This document shows positions 8,539 to 18,200 of a DNA stretch of 64,000 bases, piece after piece. Position numbers and translations under genes: made by a program. Each line of letters begins with the position of its first letter. Within the stretch, counting starts at the first letter, position 1. The notes beneath the pieces were generated by a model that was not told the DNA's origin, did not search any database, and saw nothing but the letters and a program-made list of their open reading frames with translations. This DNA comes from Guptibacillus algicola (GTDB lineage Bacteria > Bacillota > Bacilli > Bacillales > Guptibacillaceae), in contig NZ_JAIVAF010000006.1 in assembly GCF_020171805.1 (NCBI RefSeq), forward strand, positions 157,631 through 221,630. Direction: 5' to 3'.

Positions 8539-9135
8539 CTAGTTAATAGGATAGTAAGCATCAAAAACAATTTGATCATTCGGTAGATCAAATGATTGAG
8601 CTCTTAATTTCATACCATTCTTTAACTCTAGGTCACTAACAGCCATATAGATTGTTCCTTCATCGGCATCAATCGTAATTTCAGGCGGTAACGATGCCTG
8701 TTTTTTTATAAAAGAAAGTACTTTATCGCTTGGCAACTCAAGAATCCCTATTTGAAATGCCTTTTCTTGTAAAAGTAGGTCACCATTTGGTTGGACCTGC
8801 GGTTCGAATTTAAGAAAGAAATCAACTTTTCGATCAAAGATGGTAATATAGCCTTGAAACGTTGCAAGCTCGTTGAGGCTTACACTATAACCGAGATTTT
8901 CTTGCTTTTCGCTATATTTTTCTAGCTCGTTGTTAATAATCTCATTTAGTTGCTCTTTCTTCATCTGAATAGAAAAAGTCGTTTCAAAGGACTCTTCTTC
9001 TGCCGTCTTATCTGGAATTCTAGCAAACTCACTATCAGGGAAATAATAGTGATAGAATCCAACTATAGCCACTAGAACAATAATGACTAAAGAGGCAAGT
9101 GCGATAAAGGCTGTGCGCCATTTATTTTTTAACAA
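8539..9135 (-). CDS. YpmS-like DUF2140 membrane-anchored protein
   Basis: 198 residues with one N-terminal membrane anchor (about 8-28) and an extracytoplasmic domain of about 165 residues. The core (LNEIINNELEKY, then a repeated sheet pattern ending SFDLPNDQIVFDAYYPIN) is that of DUF2140/YpmS proteins, of unknown function at the envelope. ATG at 9144 abuts the AAGGAG ribosome site; TTG at 9135 has the right spacing and is chosen. Not in this place in B. subtilis. Confidence 0.72.
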   Translation of the reverse strand: MLKNKWRTAFIALASLVIIVLVAIVGFYHYYFPDSEFARIPDKTAEEESFETTFSIQMKKEQLNEIINNELEKYSEKQENLGYSVSLNELATFQGYITIFDRKVDFFLKFEPQVQPNGDLLLQEKAFQIGILELPSDKVLSFIKKQASLPPEITIDADEGTIYMAVSDLELKNGMKLRAQSFDLPNDQIVFDAYYPIN

Positions 9136-9250
9136 TCTAACCATCTCCTTGTGGAACGAATCTTTTTCATCATACTACGAATAGACAGCTTAAGGAAACA
9201 CTGTTATACATTCCTTCGAATTATCGAATTGGACTCTGGGAGGTTTTCAA

Positions 9251-9439
9251 ATGACAATTATCGGGTTGATTTTCATCCTGTTTGCAACAATGATATTACT
9301 TGCTTTTAATTCAATGACGAATGCTCTTTGCACGAAGAAGAATATTCCTGAAGAAAAGCAACCTAATGTGTTTCGGACGATTAATGTTTTAATCACGATT
9401 CTCCTTATTTCATCTTATGTAGAAATACTCTTCACCTAA
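9251..9439 (+). CDS. Small membrane protein
   Basis: 62 residues with two membrane segments (about 2-20 and 42-60) and a short charged loop containing CTKKNIPEEKQP. Not recognised. Good ribosome site (TGGGAGG) six bases before the ATG and a strong terminator after it make it a real monocistronic gene just upstream of prsA. Confidence 0.65.
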   Translation: MTIIGLIFILFATMILLAFNSMTNALCTKKNIPEEKQPNVFRTINVLITILLISSYVEILFT

Positions 9440-9460
9440 AAACGTATATGCAAACTTATA

Positions 9461-9488
9461 GGATGGGGCTTATGCCCCATCTTTTTAT
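9461..9488 (+). terminator. Terminator before prsA
   Basis: Stem GATGGGGC / GCCCCATC, loop TTAT, followed by a T run. Confidence 0.88.
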
Positions 9489-9634
9489 TATAATCAATTC
9501 ATATGACTTTGGCTGTAATATGTAATTTCTCTCATATTTCTCACCCAATTTAACTTCATCATACAATTTGTGCTATAGTATTAATTGTGACACAAAAATG
9601 TTAAATTTAACTAACGCTTAGGGGTGTATGCTTG

Positions 9635-10537
9635 ATGAAAAAAATGTTCATTTTACTTACTGCTTTCATCGCAATTCTTGCTATATCAGCATGTAGTAAT
9701 AATTCTGGCGACGATTCAGAAGTAGTAGTAGAAACAGGCGCAGGTAACATAACGAAAGAAGAATTTTATCAGGCTATGAAAGACCAGACTGGTGAAACGG
9801 TACTTAGCGATCTCGTTCAAACAAAAATTCTTGAAGATAAATATGATGTTTCCGACAAAGAAGTACAAGCTGAGTTAGACAAGATTAAAGAAAACTTCGA
9901 GTCAGACGAACAGCTTGAAGAAGCACTACAAGCAAATGGATACAAAGATCTTGAGCAGTTTAAGACGGATGTCCGTAAACAGTTACTTGCTCAGAAAGCA
10001 GCTACCGAAGGCGTAGATGTATCAGATGAAAAGCTTAAAACGTTCTATGAAGAAAACCAAAATCTTTTTACAGAGTTAGAAGCAAGTCATATTCTAGTTG
10101 ATGATGAAGAGACTGCAAAAGAAGTCAAAGAAAAATTAAATGACGGCGGAGATTTCGCAGAGCTTGCGAAAGAATATTCCAAAGATGGATCAGCTCAAAA
10201 TGGCGGAGATCTTGGAATTTTCAAAAAAGGTGACATGGTTGCTGAATTTGAAGAAGCTGCATTCGCTCTAGAAAAAGGCGAAGTCAGTGATATCGTCCAA
10301 TCACAATTTGGTTATCACATCATCAAGCTAAAAAGTAAAACTGTAAAACCTTTTGAAGAATCAAAAGAAGAAGTGAAAGAACAGTATCTACAACAGAACG
10401 CAAAAGACGTTCCTACTGTAATCGACGAATTAATTAAAGAAGCCGATATTAAAGTAAAAGACGATCAGTTTAAAGATCTTTTTAAAGAAAAAGAACAAGA
10501 AGCTGAACAAAAAGCAGACGAAGAAAACGCTGAGTAA
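9635..10537 (+). CDS. prsA: PrsA foldase, peptidyl-prolyl isomerase lipoprotein
   Basis: 300 residues. Lipoprotein signal peptide with lipobox ISAC at about 18-21, N-terminal chaperone region, then a parvulin-type isomerase domain (about 135-225: ASHILVDDEETAKEV, DLGIFKKGDMVAEFEEAAFAL, SQFGYHIIKL) and an acidic, highly charged tail. PrsA folds exported proteins at the outer face of the membrane and is essential in B. subtilis. An in-frame TTG directly precedes the ATG; ATG is used. Monocistronic with a strong terminator. Neighbours scoC and cssRS are also secretion-related. Confidence 0.95.
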   Translation: MKKMFILLTAFIAILAISACSNNSGDDSEVVVETGAGNITKEEFYQAMKDQTGETVLSDLVQTKILEDKYDVSDKEVQAELDKIKENFESDEQLEEALQANGYKDLEQFKTDVRKQLLAQKAATEGVDVSDEKLKTFYEENQNLFTELEASHILVDDEETAKEVKEKLNDGGDFAELAKEYSKDGSAQNGGDLGIFKKGDMVAEFEEAAFALEKGEVSDIVQSQFGYHIIKLKSKTVKPFEESKEEVKEQYLQQNAKDVPTVIDELIKEADIKVKDDQFKDLFKEKEQEAEQKADEENAE

Positions 10538-10547
10538 TCATAAAAGC

Positions 10548-10581
10548 AAAGCCGAGAGGGCGTGTCCCTCTCGGCTTTTTT
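10548..10581 (+). terminator. Terminator after prsA
   Basis: 13-bp perfect stem AAAGCCGAGAGGG / CCCTCTCGGCTTT with loop CGTGT and T run. Confidence 0.93.
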
Positions 10582-10587
10582 CGTTTC

Positions 10588-10893
10588 TTATTGACCACTT
10601 ACCCGTGCTTTTTTTCTTCTTTCTCTCTCATCTTCCATCCGCTTCACATAGATTTTCCCTTCTTCTTCAATGTGAATCTGATCAACTTTCCGGTCTTCGA
10701 CCGTTAAGGTCATGGATTTATACCCACTGTAAATGATTCCAGCTAAAACAAAATAAATCCACCAAGGTAAACTTGATGCAAACGCTGTGACTGTTGAAAA
10801 GATTTCAGTAAGCTGAAGGATACTAATAATAAATAAAATCCCAAGTGTAACAAGAATTCCTCTTCTCACCTCTCGCGCCTCCCTTTCATTCAC
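10588..10893 (-). CDS. yhaL: YhaL-like sporulation-associated membrane protein
   Basis: 101 residues. Second half matches YhaL: a membrane segment WWIYFVLAGIIYSGYKSM, then VDQIHIEEEGKIYVKRMEDERERRKKA, a charged cytoplasmic helix. An extra N-terminal membrane segment (about 13-30) makes it longer than the roughly 70-residue B. subtilis protein. yhaL is expressed during sporulation in B. subtilis; molecular role unknown. Lies between prsA and yhaM as expected. Confidence 0.75.
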   Translation of the reverse strand: MNEREAREVRRGILVTLGILFIISILQLTEIFSTVTAFASSLPWWIYFVLAGIIYSGYKSMTLTVEDRKVDQIHIEEEGKIYVKRMEDERERRKKARVSGQ

Positions 10894-10967
10894 TTCTTCA
10901 GTACAAGCTCTTTGGATTACTACAATTTATGAAAGAATAGAAAGGAATATACCAATGTTTCATACAA

Positions 10968-12251
10968 TCATAGAACTCCTTCATGAAGCTCTTCTTTCTT
11001 TGCCTCTCTTAAATTAAACATGACGTAATACAACATTGCTGCTACTAGCGCTAACAAGCCGATAAGTGAAAAAGTTAAGGGGAATCCAATGATCGCAGTC
11101 AGTGGGATGGCTAGAGGTGCAATCGTTCTACCTATTGTAAATCGGAGACTAGCTGCTGCAAAATATTGACCTCTCATATGCTCTGGAGCTAACCTTGACA
11201 CGAATCCTTCCTGAATACCTACTACCATTAGCTCACCCATCGTGAATACAAACATAGCAAAGACAAGCATCCAAACATGCGTCGTATAGCCAAACATAAT
11301 CATACTCATGGCATAGATTACGCAAGAAACGATGAACACATTCTTTTCTTTAAAGCGACTCATCTTCGACGTCATATACACCGTTAACAGAGCTACGAGC
11401 AGTCCATTTTCGGCTATCAGCCAACCAAAGATTTCTTTCCCATCTGCCCTGATGTCGAAAAGCTTACTTACGGTTTGCTCTTGTACTGATTCACTTAGGT
11501 GAACAGCAATCAAGAGGTCTAGTTGCATGAACGTCTGTGCAACAAAAATTCCAGCAAGAATGAATAGCAGAAAGACCTTGTCTTGTACGATGACTCTATA
11601 GTCTTTAAGCTGCTCTTTCACAAATCCATACCATTTGGTAGAAGAATCGGTAACAAGCTTTTTCTCCATCTGATCTGGAGCTGTTTCTCGAATGAAAGCT
11701 GCAATCAAGAAAGCAACACCGAAACTCACGATTGCGGCGGTTAGTAATAAGCCGAACCTATGCTGGAAGAAGAAAATCCCTCCAAGTATCGGTCCCACTA
11801 CGACAGATATATTTAAAGCAGTATAAAAAACGGCAAACACTGTATTCCGATCCTTTTCTTCTACGACGTCAGCTATCATCGCATGACTAGCAGGCCAATA
11901 GAGTGATCCGAATATGCCCAGGATCGAAAAACTTACGAATGTTAGTACTGGCGAAACAAGCCATGGTGAATTGGCATATGCAAAAAGAAGAAACGTTAAT
12001 GCTTGGCCTACTGCAGCGATGAGCATCATTCGTTTCCGACCATACTTATCTGCACAGTATCCTCCTACAAGGTTAGCTAGAACTCCGAATACTTGAGATA
12101 GTACAAGGAGGAGTCCAGCCATCCCTTTACCAAATGAATCAGAAAAATAGATAGCCATGAAAGGGAAAAACATCCAGAACAGAACATTAATCATACCTTC
12201 CCCAAACAAACGGATTTTTAGATTACGATCCCAATCTCTTAATTTCATCAT
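10968..12251 (-). CDS. MFS transporter, drug-efflux type
   Basis: 427 residues, about 12 membrane segments. Family hallmarks: the loop 2-3 motif GGYCADKYGRKR and a charged central cytoplasmic loop around 195-215. Looks like a single-polypeptide proton-driven efflux pump of the MdtG/YttB type, substrate unknown. An unusual hydrophilic stretch at about 255-270 (SVQEQTVSKLFDIRADGKEIFG) lies on the outside between two membrane segments. It has no counterpart between yhaL and yhaM in B. subtilis. Confidence 0.82.
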   Translation of the reverse strand: MMKLRDWDRNLKIRLFGEGMINVLFWMFFPFMAIYFSDSFGKGMAGLLLVLSQVFGVLANLVGGYCADKYGRKRMMLIAAVGQALTFLLFAYANSPWLVSPVLTFVSFSILGIFGSLYWPASHAMIADVVEEKDRNTVFAVFYTALNISVVVGPILGGIFFFQHRFGLLLTAAIVSFGVAFLIAAFIRETAPDQMEKKLVTDSSTKWYGFVKEQLKDYRVIVQDKVFLLFILAGIFVAQTFMQLDLLIAVHLSESVQEQTVSKLFDIRADGKEIFGWLIAENGLLVALLTVYMTSKMSRFKEKNVFIVSCVIYAMSMIMFGYTTHVWMLVFAMFVFTMGELMVVGIQEGFVSRLAPEHMRGQYFAAASLRFTIGRTIAPLAIPLTAIIGFPLTFSLIGLLALVAAMLYYVMFNLREAKKEELHEGVL

Positions 12252-12290
12252 CTTTTCCTTCCTAGCAATTTCTATGATGATCGCTAACAG

Positions 12291-12324
12291 TAAAATAGAG
12301 AAACGCCAGTAGCGTTTCTCTATC
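12291..12324 (-). terminator. Terminator after yhaM
   Basis: 12-bp stem ATAGAGAAACGC / GCGTTTCTCTAT, loop CAGTA; on the minus strand followed by TTTTACTG. Confidence 0.85.
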
Positions 12325-12335
12325 GTTCTACAAGT

Positions 12336-13313
12336 TTATGGATTTGCAGGTTCTTTTTGAACAGTTGCTGGAGTATTAGGTTTATAAAATGAGCGATTAT
12401 CAAGGGCGAATACGCGATCTGTGAACTCACCAGGCTCTACCTTATCTAGTGCACGATCTAGCATATTCATTTTCGCATCGATGTTATCGATCATATGGAG
12501 CATTTCTGCTTCTCGAATCATAGGAGGTTTTGGGCTCCCCCATTCAGCCTTACCATGGTGGCTAAGAATCATGTGTTGAAGGAGTGTCACTTCTTCTCCG
12601 TCAATTTCTAAGTCTTTTGCCGCTTGTCCGATTTCATTCACCATGATCGAAATGTGTCCGAGTAATTTTCCTTCTTTCGTATAGCTAGCTGCTACAGAAC
12701 CAGAAAGCTCAACAACTTTCCCAAGATCATGTAAGATGATACCTCCGTACAATAAATCCGTATCAAGCGATGGATATAACGTAGCAAGAGACTTAGCAAG
12801 ATCTAACATGGATACAACATGATAGGATAATCCCGATACGAACTCATGATGATTTTTCGTCGCCGCAGGAAAAGTAAGAAAGTCGTTCTGATGTTTCTTT
12901 ATTAGATGACGTGTGATTCGCTGTATGCGAGGATTACGCATTTCAAAAACATATTGTGTAATCTTTTCCATAATGTCATCCACTTCAAGTGGAGCAGATT
13001 CAACAAAATCCCCCACTTTTACTTGATCCATTTCAGTTGCTAGACGAATCGTTTTGATTCTAAGTTGATTTCTACCTCTATAACTATTCACGTCACCAGT
13101 GACTTTAATAATTTGTTGAGCATCAAAGCTCTCTTCATCTTCTGGAGAAGCATCCCATAACTTTGCTTCAATATCACCCGTTTTATCCTGTAGGATAAGC
13201 GTTAGAAATGGCTTGCCGTTACTCGCTACTCCTTTTACAGATGATTTAATCAGCAAGTATTGATCAACAGGTTCACCTACTTTACAGTGACCGATTCCCT
13301 TTGCTTCCTTCAT
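12336..13313 (-). CDS. yhaM: 3'-5' exoribonuclease YhaM
   Basis: 325 residues: N-terminal OB-fold (about 15-95, with [16 protein letters not shown]) and a C-terminal HD phosphohydrolase-type domain (about 155-290, [11 protein letters not shown] as the HD motif, then [11 protein letters not shown]). YhaM trims RNA, and single-stranded DNA in vitro, from the 3' end in Mn-dependent fashion. Start ATG follows GGAGGTGG. B. subtilis carries yhaM in the same setting beside yhaN and yhaO; here cssS-cssR is inserted between yhaM and yhaN. Confidence 0.93.
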   Translation of the reverse strand: MKEAKGIGHCKVGEPVDQYLLIKSSVKGVASNGKPFLTLILQDKTGDIEAKLWDASPEDEESFDAQQIIKVTGDVNSYRGRNQLRIKTIRLATEMDQVKVGDFVESAPLEVDDIMEKITQYVFEMRNPRIQRITRHLIKKHQNDFLTFPAATKNHHEFVSGLSYHVVSMLDLAKSLATLYPSLDTDLLYGGIILHDLGKVVELSGSVAASYTKEGKLLGHISIMVNEIGQAAKDLEIDGEEVTLLQHMILSHHGKAEWGSPKPPMIREAEMLHMIDNIDAKMNMLDRALDKVEPGEFTDRVFALDNRSFYKPNTPATVQKEPANP

Positions 13314-13382
13314 CTTTCCACCTCCGAGTCAAAATCTATTTTCCTAGTATAGCATAGGAGCCTATCGATCCGATTCATTTTG

Positions 13383-14756
13383 TTATGAATTCCGATTGGG
13401 TTTTTTTGGGATAACGATAGAGAAGGTTACACCATTTTCTTTATTCTCAACTTTCGCATACCCATTATGACGTTCTGCTACCTTTTTAACGATAGCTAGT
13501 CCAATTCCAAATTGACCTTTGTCCCCTTTTTGGAATGGTTCAAACAGTCTCTCCTTCTCACCCGTTTTGAATGAGATCGGTTCACCGTCATTACTAACGC
13601 TGATGTGAATCGCCTCTTCATCTTCTTTTGCTTCTATCTTAATCTCGCTTTTAGCGTACCGAAGTGCATTCTGAACGAGGTTATCTAATGCCGTGAGCAT
13701 TTGCTCTTGAACAGCTGATAACGTGATGTTCTCACCAGAAATCGAGATCGTAACATCGTCACGTTGATACATGAATCGATCTCTTATTTCTTCAGCTAAT
13801 CCACCAAAACGGAATTTTTCATAGCTACCTTCTGGTTCATCGATCGAATCCAATTTGATATAGGTTAGCATTGATTTCACTCTTTGATCCATTCGATCTG
13901 ACTCGTTCAATATGACGTCCATCGTATTCTCCATCGAATCAGGCATTACGCCGTCCTTTATGGACTGTGCGTAGCTTTTGATGATCATAATCGGAGTTTT
14001 CAATTCATGAGAAGCATGTTGGATGAAAGTCTTTTGAGTTTTGTCATACCGCATTAAATTTTGTCTCATCGATTCGAATTGATTCGATAGCTTTTGAAAT
14101 TCTTCATCACCCTCCCAGACGAAGGGTTCTTTCCAATTTCGATTTGCGATTTGATCAAATCGTTCTCCTAGAACAGTAAGAGGTCTTCTTAAGTATCTAG
14201 CAATCCAAATCGCTGGTAACAAACTGAGAATCATAGCAAACACTAGGATAATGATGAGTCTCCACCATAATCGTTCGATCATCTGATTGCGATATGTATC
14301 CCACATATATGAGATAAAGTACGCTTCCTGACTATTCACTTGAACTTTAGAAATCACATAAAATAGCGACGCTTGATTGTTGTAAGTCAGTTCATATCTC
14401 GCTTTAGCTGCTTCTTGGTTAAGAGCATTCTTACGCATTTCGACGATTACCTCATTAGGAATCGGATCCCCTTGAAGTGGTCCTCGATATAGCCTCGTAA
14501 TTAAGGTATGTCCTACAGAACGAGAAGCGTCCCTTCGTTCAATGAAATCTTGATCTGTTTCAGGAGGAAGTGGAGCGTCTCGATCAGGAAAGGTATACCG
14601 TTGCTGTTCAGTTTCAATAATCTGATATGTTTCTTCCGTTAGTGTACCTTTGATCGACAAAGGATAGATAACCGCTATGACAACACCTACGAGTAAGACT
14701 AGGATCATAAATGAAAGCCATATGCGCTTAGTTAAATTCAACCGGATGAAATTCAT
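13383..14756 (-). CDS. cssS: CssS-like secretion-stress sensor histidine kinase
   Basis: 457 residues. First membrane segment at about 13-33, external sensor of about 125 residues, second membrane segment at about 160-182, HAMP-like linker, H-box HASHELKTP near 250, and ATPase N, G1 and G2 boxes (NLVQNALRY, FGIGLAIVKK). Layout and the motifs ETYQIIETEQQ, ARYLRRPL, SYAQSIKDGVMPDSMENTMDVI agree with CssS. CssS senses misfolded protein at the membrane-wall interface and drives htrA-type protease genes. Overlaps cssR by four bases. Confidence 0.82.
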   Translation of the reverse strand: MNFIRLNLTKRIWLSFMILVLLVGVVIAVIYPLSIKGTLTEETYQIIETEQQRYTFPDRDAPLPPETDQDFIERRDASRSVGHTLITRLYRGPLQGDPIPNEVIVEMRKNALNQEAAKARYELTYNNQASLFYVISKVQVNSQEAYFISYMWDTYRNQMIERLWWRLIIILVFAMILSLLPAIWIARYLRRPLTVLGERFDQIANRNWKEPFVWEGDEEFQKLSNQFESMRQNLMRYDKTQKTFIQHASHELKTPIMIIKSYAQSIKDGVMPDSMENTMDVILNESDRMDQRVKSMLTYIKLDSIDEPEGSYEKFRFGGLAEEIRDRFMYQRDDVTISISGENITLSAVQEQMLTALDNLVQNALRYAKSEIKIEAKEDEEAIHISVSNDGEPISFKTGEKERLFEPFQKGDKGQFGIGLAIVKKVAERHNGYAKVENKENGVTFSIVIPKKPNRNS

Positions 14757-15418
14757 GTGATCAACCGATAACCTAGCCCATAAGAAGTTTCTAGGTTCAT
14801 ACGAGGCATTTTTTTGCGAACACGTCTAATGACATCATCCACCGCTCGATCTGAACCGAAATAATCATCTCCCCAAACGTGTGAGAGAATTTGTTCTCTA
14901 GATAACGTTTGATTTACGTGCTCCACTAAGTATAGGATCAAATCCATTTCCTTTGTCGTCAATTCGATCTGTTCACCTCGATCGGTAACTTTACGAGCGA
15001 TTGGATCTACCTGATACTCTGATACTTCAAACTTTTTCTGTGATGTTTGTCTATATACTCTATTCAATAGCTTTTTCGCTCTAATGATTAATTCTCTTGG
15101 CATGAATGGCTTCGCGATGTAGTCATCACTTCCGAGCTCTAATCCAACAATGCGATCAAGATCCTCGTCCCTAGCAGAAATGAAGATGACCGGTACATCC
15201 TTCTCTGCCTTTATTTTCTTAAGCAATTCATACCCATCTATCCCAGGAAGCATGATGTCAAGAATCCACAAATGACATGAATCATGGATATTATCCAACG
15301 CCTCTTCACCACTCAGAAACGTCTTCACTTCAAATCCTTCTTTTTCCATATACGTTCTCAAAATTTGAACAAGGCTTTCTTCATCTTCTACGAGATTAAT
15401 TTTATACGTTTCTTCCAA
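14753..15418 (-). CDS. cssR: CssR-like response regulator (OmpR family)
   Basis: 221 residues. Receiver domain with acidic pair E11-D12, phospho-acceptor D54 (WILDIMLPG), VIFISARD, and lysine in YIAKPFMPRELIIR, then a winged-helix DNA-binding domain (HVWGDDYFGSDRAVDDVIRRVRKKMP). These segments are very close to B. subtilis CssR, which activates htrA and htrB with CssS. Start is TTG at 15418 after AGGTGA. In B. subtilis cssRS sits beside htrB; here it lies between yhaM and yhaN, near prsA. Confidence 0.86.
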   Translation of the reverse strand: MEETYKINLVEDEESLVQILRTYMEKEGFEVKTFLSGEEALDNIHDSCHLWILDIMLPGIDGYELLKKIKAEKDVPVIFISARDEDLDRIVGLELGSDDYIAKPFMPRELIIRAKKLLNRVYRQTSQKKFEVSEYQVDPIARKVTDRGEQIELTTKEMDLILYLVEHVNQTLSREQILSHVWGDDYFGSDRAVDDVIRRVRKKMPRMNLETSYGLGYRLIT

Positions 15419-15434
15419 GTCGAATCACCTCATT

Positions 15435-18200
15435 TTAGTTTACCTTACCAGAAAGGGGTGTACGTTCAAGCTTAATGATATTCTCATCGACACATGGTAG
15501 TGCGCTTTGGTGACAAGTTAGCAGCAAGACCTGATGTTCTTTTGAGTAATCTTTAATAAAACCCTTCGCGACTTCAGTGCGCTTTTCATCGAAGTTCACG
15601 AATATATCATCTAAAATTACGGGTAGTTTTATCGATGTAACTGAGACGAGGGCGAGACGAATGCAAAGGTAGAGCTGTTCAACTGTGCCTCTACTTAATT
15701 GAGAAGGAAGGTAGACGCTGCCATCTTGATGATGAATTTGAAAACTACTTTTCTCTTTAGGAGCATAAATGGCAGTATATCTTCCTTCTGTGATGGTAGA
15801 AAAGTAACGTTCAGCACTTTGCAGCACAGCTGGGAGACGCTCATCTTGATACTTTGCTTTCGCTTTGAGTAAGAGGTCTGAAGCAACCTTCAGTACCGCC
15901 CACTTTCTCCCAAAAGAATGTAATTCATCTTCCTTCTGCTGACTTTGCAAGAGAAGGTCTTCTAACGTACCATCTTCAGTGAGTGCTCGGAGTTGTTCCT
16001 GATGGTTAGCGATCTCTCTGTATAGCTTTTGCTGCTCTTTCATCAAGCTTCCTTCTTCATTCTCAACTCTAGCTTTCTCCTCCTCGATCTCCTTTAGAGA
16101 GGCATGGTTGATGGTGACCTCTCCTGTGCCCTCGAGTTGTGAATCAACGATAACTTTTTGTCTTAAAAGTTCCTTTGCTTCACTTTGTGCGTTTCCTTTA
16201 ATTCGAAATTCCTCTTCTGTTTGTACTTCTGCATCTAGAAGTAACTGATCGATTTGATTCTCGAATGAACGAAGTTTCGCTTGTTCATCTTTCTCCTTAC
16301 GTTCAATCGTCGTTAGTCTATCTTTCATTCTCTCAATATGTTGCATGAGTTCTTTTTGTTCATCTGCTAGTAAGATTAGTTGTTGCAAAGCAGTTTCAAC
16401 ATCGTAATATGAAACATCCACTTCTTCACATAATTTCTTAATTCCATCTTCAACTACCCGCATTTCATAGTCAAGTTCAACAAGTTGTCTCTCAATACCC
16501 TTATAATCCTGTTCCAACTGCTTTATCACTACGACTCGATCAAATAATTCGAGCATCCGTTCAGGTGAAACATCAGTCTTAAAGGAGTACGAAATCTTCC
16601 ACTTCTCAAGCGACTCTTCCAATTTGAATCTCTCTAGTTCCCATTGGTCTACTTTTTCGGCAGCTTTGGTGTAAGTCCTGTTTAACCGATCAATCTGTTC
16701 TTGCATATTCTGTGCTTGTCTATTCAATTCATACTTTTCTGCAGATAGCCGCTCTGCAGTACTCGTGTATTTCTCATTAGTCATCCTCATTACTAATGCA
16801 CCTATCACGACTATACCTGCTACACCTAGTGCTAGAAACCAGTCTTCAAGTATTCCGATTCCAAAAAGTAGCACGATAGAAATACAGAACATAATAACAG
16901 ACGATTGAAGTTTCGGTTTTCTAGCCGTACCACCATCCGATGCTTGAGAGCGTCTCCGTTCCTGTAATCGATTGTATTCATCTTCCTCTCTTTCTAGTTC
17001 TTCACGTGCTGCTAGTAGAGATTCATTTAAGTAGTCATACTGCTGGTTTGACCTTTGGTAACTTTCAACAAGATCTTTAAGTTCTTTCTTTGCATTAAAA
17101 GAAGTCACCATCTTCTCTAATTGATGATCAGAGAGGTCTACTTCTTTTAACCGTACCTGTAGATTGTTGAAAAGTTCCTGCTTCTCTCTTTCTAACCGCT
17201 TTTTTTCTTCGCGTTTTGTTCGGTAGACGATTACTTGTTCATTCCAGTAATTCACCTTCTGAATGACATTGCGATGATCATGAATCTCCTGTTGATTTAT
17301 TTCTTTTTTTATATCATCTTGTTCAATTTGAGAATGATTAATTTCTCCTGTGGAAATGACTACACGCTCTTTCCACTTATCTAGCTGAGATAATCCATCC
17401 TCTGGAAAAGGGTTATAGGCAGGAAGAGATTCCAGTTGTCTCTCTAATTTTGTTCTTTCTTTTATGAGAGGAAAGATTGTTTTTTCATAGTCTAGTTCAC
17501 GACGCTTATGTTGTAAGCTAGTAAGCTCCACCTTATTGTCTTCGATGACTTTCTTAAGTGCTTCCACTTTTTCGACAGTATCGTTATACGTGCTATTTAC
17601 TTTCTCGAGTTCTCGAACGCTTTTCTTCGTGCTCTCCCATTCCTCGAGCTTTGCATTAATAATTGGCTTTCTTCCACCGGGCTTAAACAACTCGCTTTGT
17701 CGCTTTTCCAATTCTTTTTCGATTGTTAGAAGTGAAGCGCCACCTGTCATTCCAGCTTCGTAAAGGATGCTGTTCCAACTATCTTCAGTGTGATCGGTAT
17801 AATCATACAATGTGTTCAAATTGCAAAAGAACAGTTGGCGAAACGTTTTCCTGTCCATTCCCTTCAACATCCGAGTTAGATCATCTTCATCTCCCGTTGA
17901 GCCGTCATGATAATGCACCACTACATCCCCGGAAGCTTTCCCTCTCGTACGTTCAATAGTCACTGAATTACCATCCACATCAAATAACAAACTGCCTCCA
18001 GTACGAGAATGCTTCTTCAGAACATAACTTTCTTCTTTCTTCATAGTAAACCCAAACAAAATACTTTCAATAAAAGCGATTATAGTCGATTTACCCGCTT
18101 CGTTTTCTCCGTATATTGTCTGAAGCTGATCTGAAAGTGAGGTTACTTTATAGTCCTCAAATTTCCCGAATCGATAGATATGCCATCCAAGTAGCTTCAT
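15435..18200 (-). CDS. yhaN: YhaN, SbcC/Rad50-like ATPase
   Basis: 921 residues: N-terminal ATPase half with Walker A YGENEAGKST near 35, two long coiled-coil arms (about 160-440 and 510-760) and a C-terminal half with the ABC signature-like LSRGTVEQLYLCIRLAL and Walker B LPVILDDIFVNFD. Two hydrophobic helices at about 425-460 sit at the coil apex, where SbcC would have a zinc hook. Probably pairs with the nuclease YhaO in DNA-end processing. Start overlaps the yhaO stop (TAATG). Confidence 0.9.
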   Translation of the reverse strand: MKLLGWHIYRFGKFEDYKVTSLSDQLQTIYGENEAGKSTIIAFIESILFGFTMKKEESYVLKKHSRTGGSLLFDVDGNSVTIERTRGKASGDVVVHYHDGSTGDEDDLTRMLKGMDRKTFRQLFFCNLNTLYDYTDHTEDSWNSILYEAGMTGGASLLTIEKELEKRQSELFKPGGRKPIINAKLEEWESTKKSVRELEKVNSTYNDTVEKVEALKKVIEDNKVELTSLQHKRRELDYEKTIFPLIKERTKLERQLESLPAYNPFPEDGLSQLDKWKERVVISTGEINHSQIEQDDIKKEINQQEIHDHRNVIQKVNYWNEQVIVYRTKREEKKRLEREKQELFNNLQVRLKEVDLSDHQLEKMVTSFNAKKELKDLVESYQRSNQQYDYLNESLLAAREELEREEDEYNRLQERRRSQASDGGTARKPKLQSSVIMFCISIVLLFGIGILEDWFLALGVAGIVVIGALVMRMTNEKYTSTAERLSAEKYELNRQAQNMQEQIDRLNRTYTKAAEKVDQWELERFKLEESLEKWKISYSFKTDVSPERMLELFDRVVVIKQLEQDYKGIERQLVELDYEMRVVEDGIKKLCEEVDVSYYDVETALQQLILLADEQKELMQHIERMKDRLTTIERKEKDEQAKLRSFENQIDQLLLDAEVQTEEEFRIKGNAQSEAKELLRQKVIVDSQLEGTGEVTINHASLKEIEEEKARVENEEGSLMKEQQKLYREIANHQEQLRALTEDGTLEDLLLQSQQKEDELHSFGRKWAVLKVASDLLLKAKAKYQDERLPAVLQSAERYFSTITEGRYTAIYAPKEKSSFQIHHQDGSVYLPSQLSRGTVEQLYLCIRLALVSVTSIKLPVILDDIFVNFDEKRTEVAKGFIKDYSKEHQVLLLTCHQSALPCVDENIIKLERTPLSGKVN

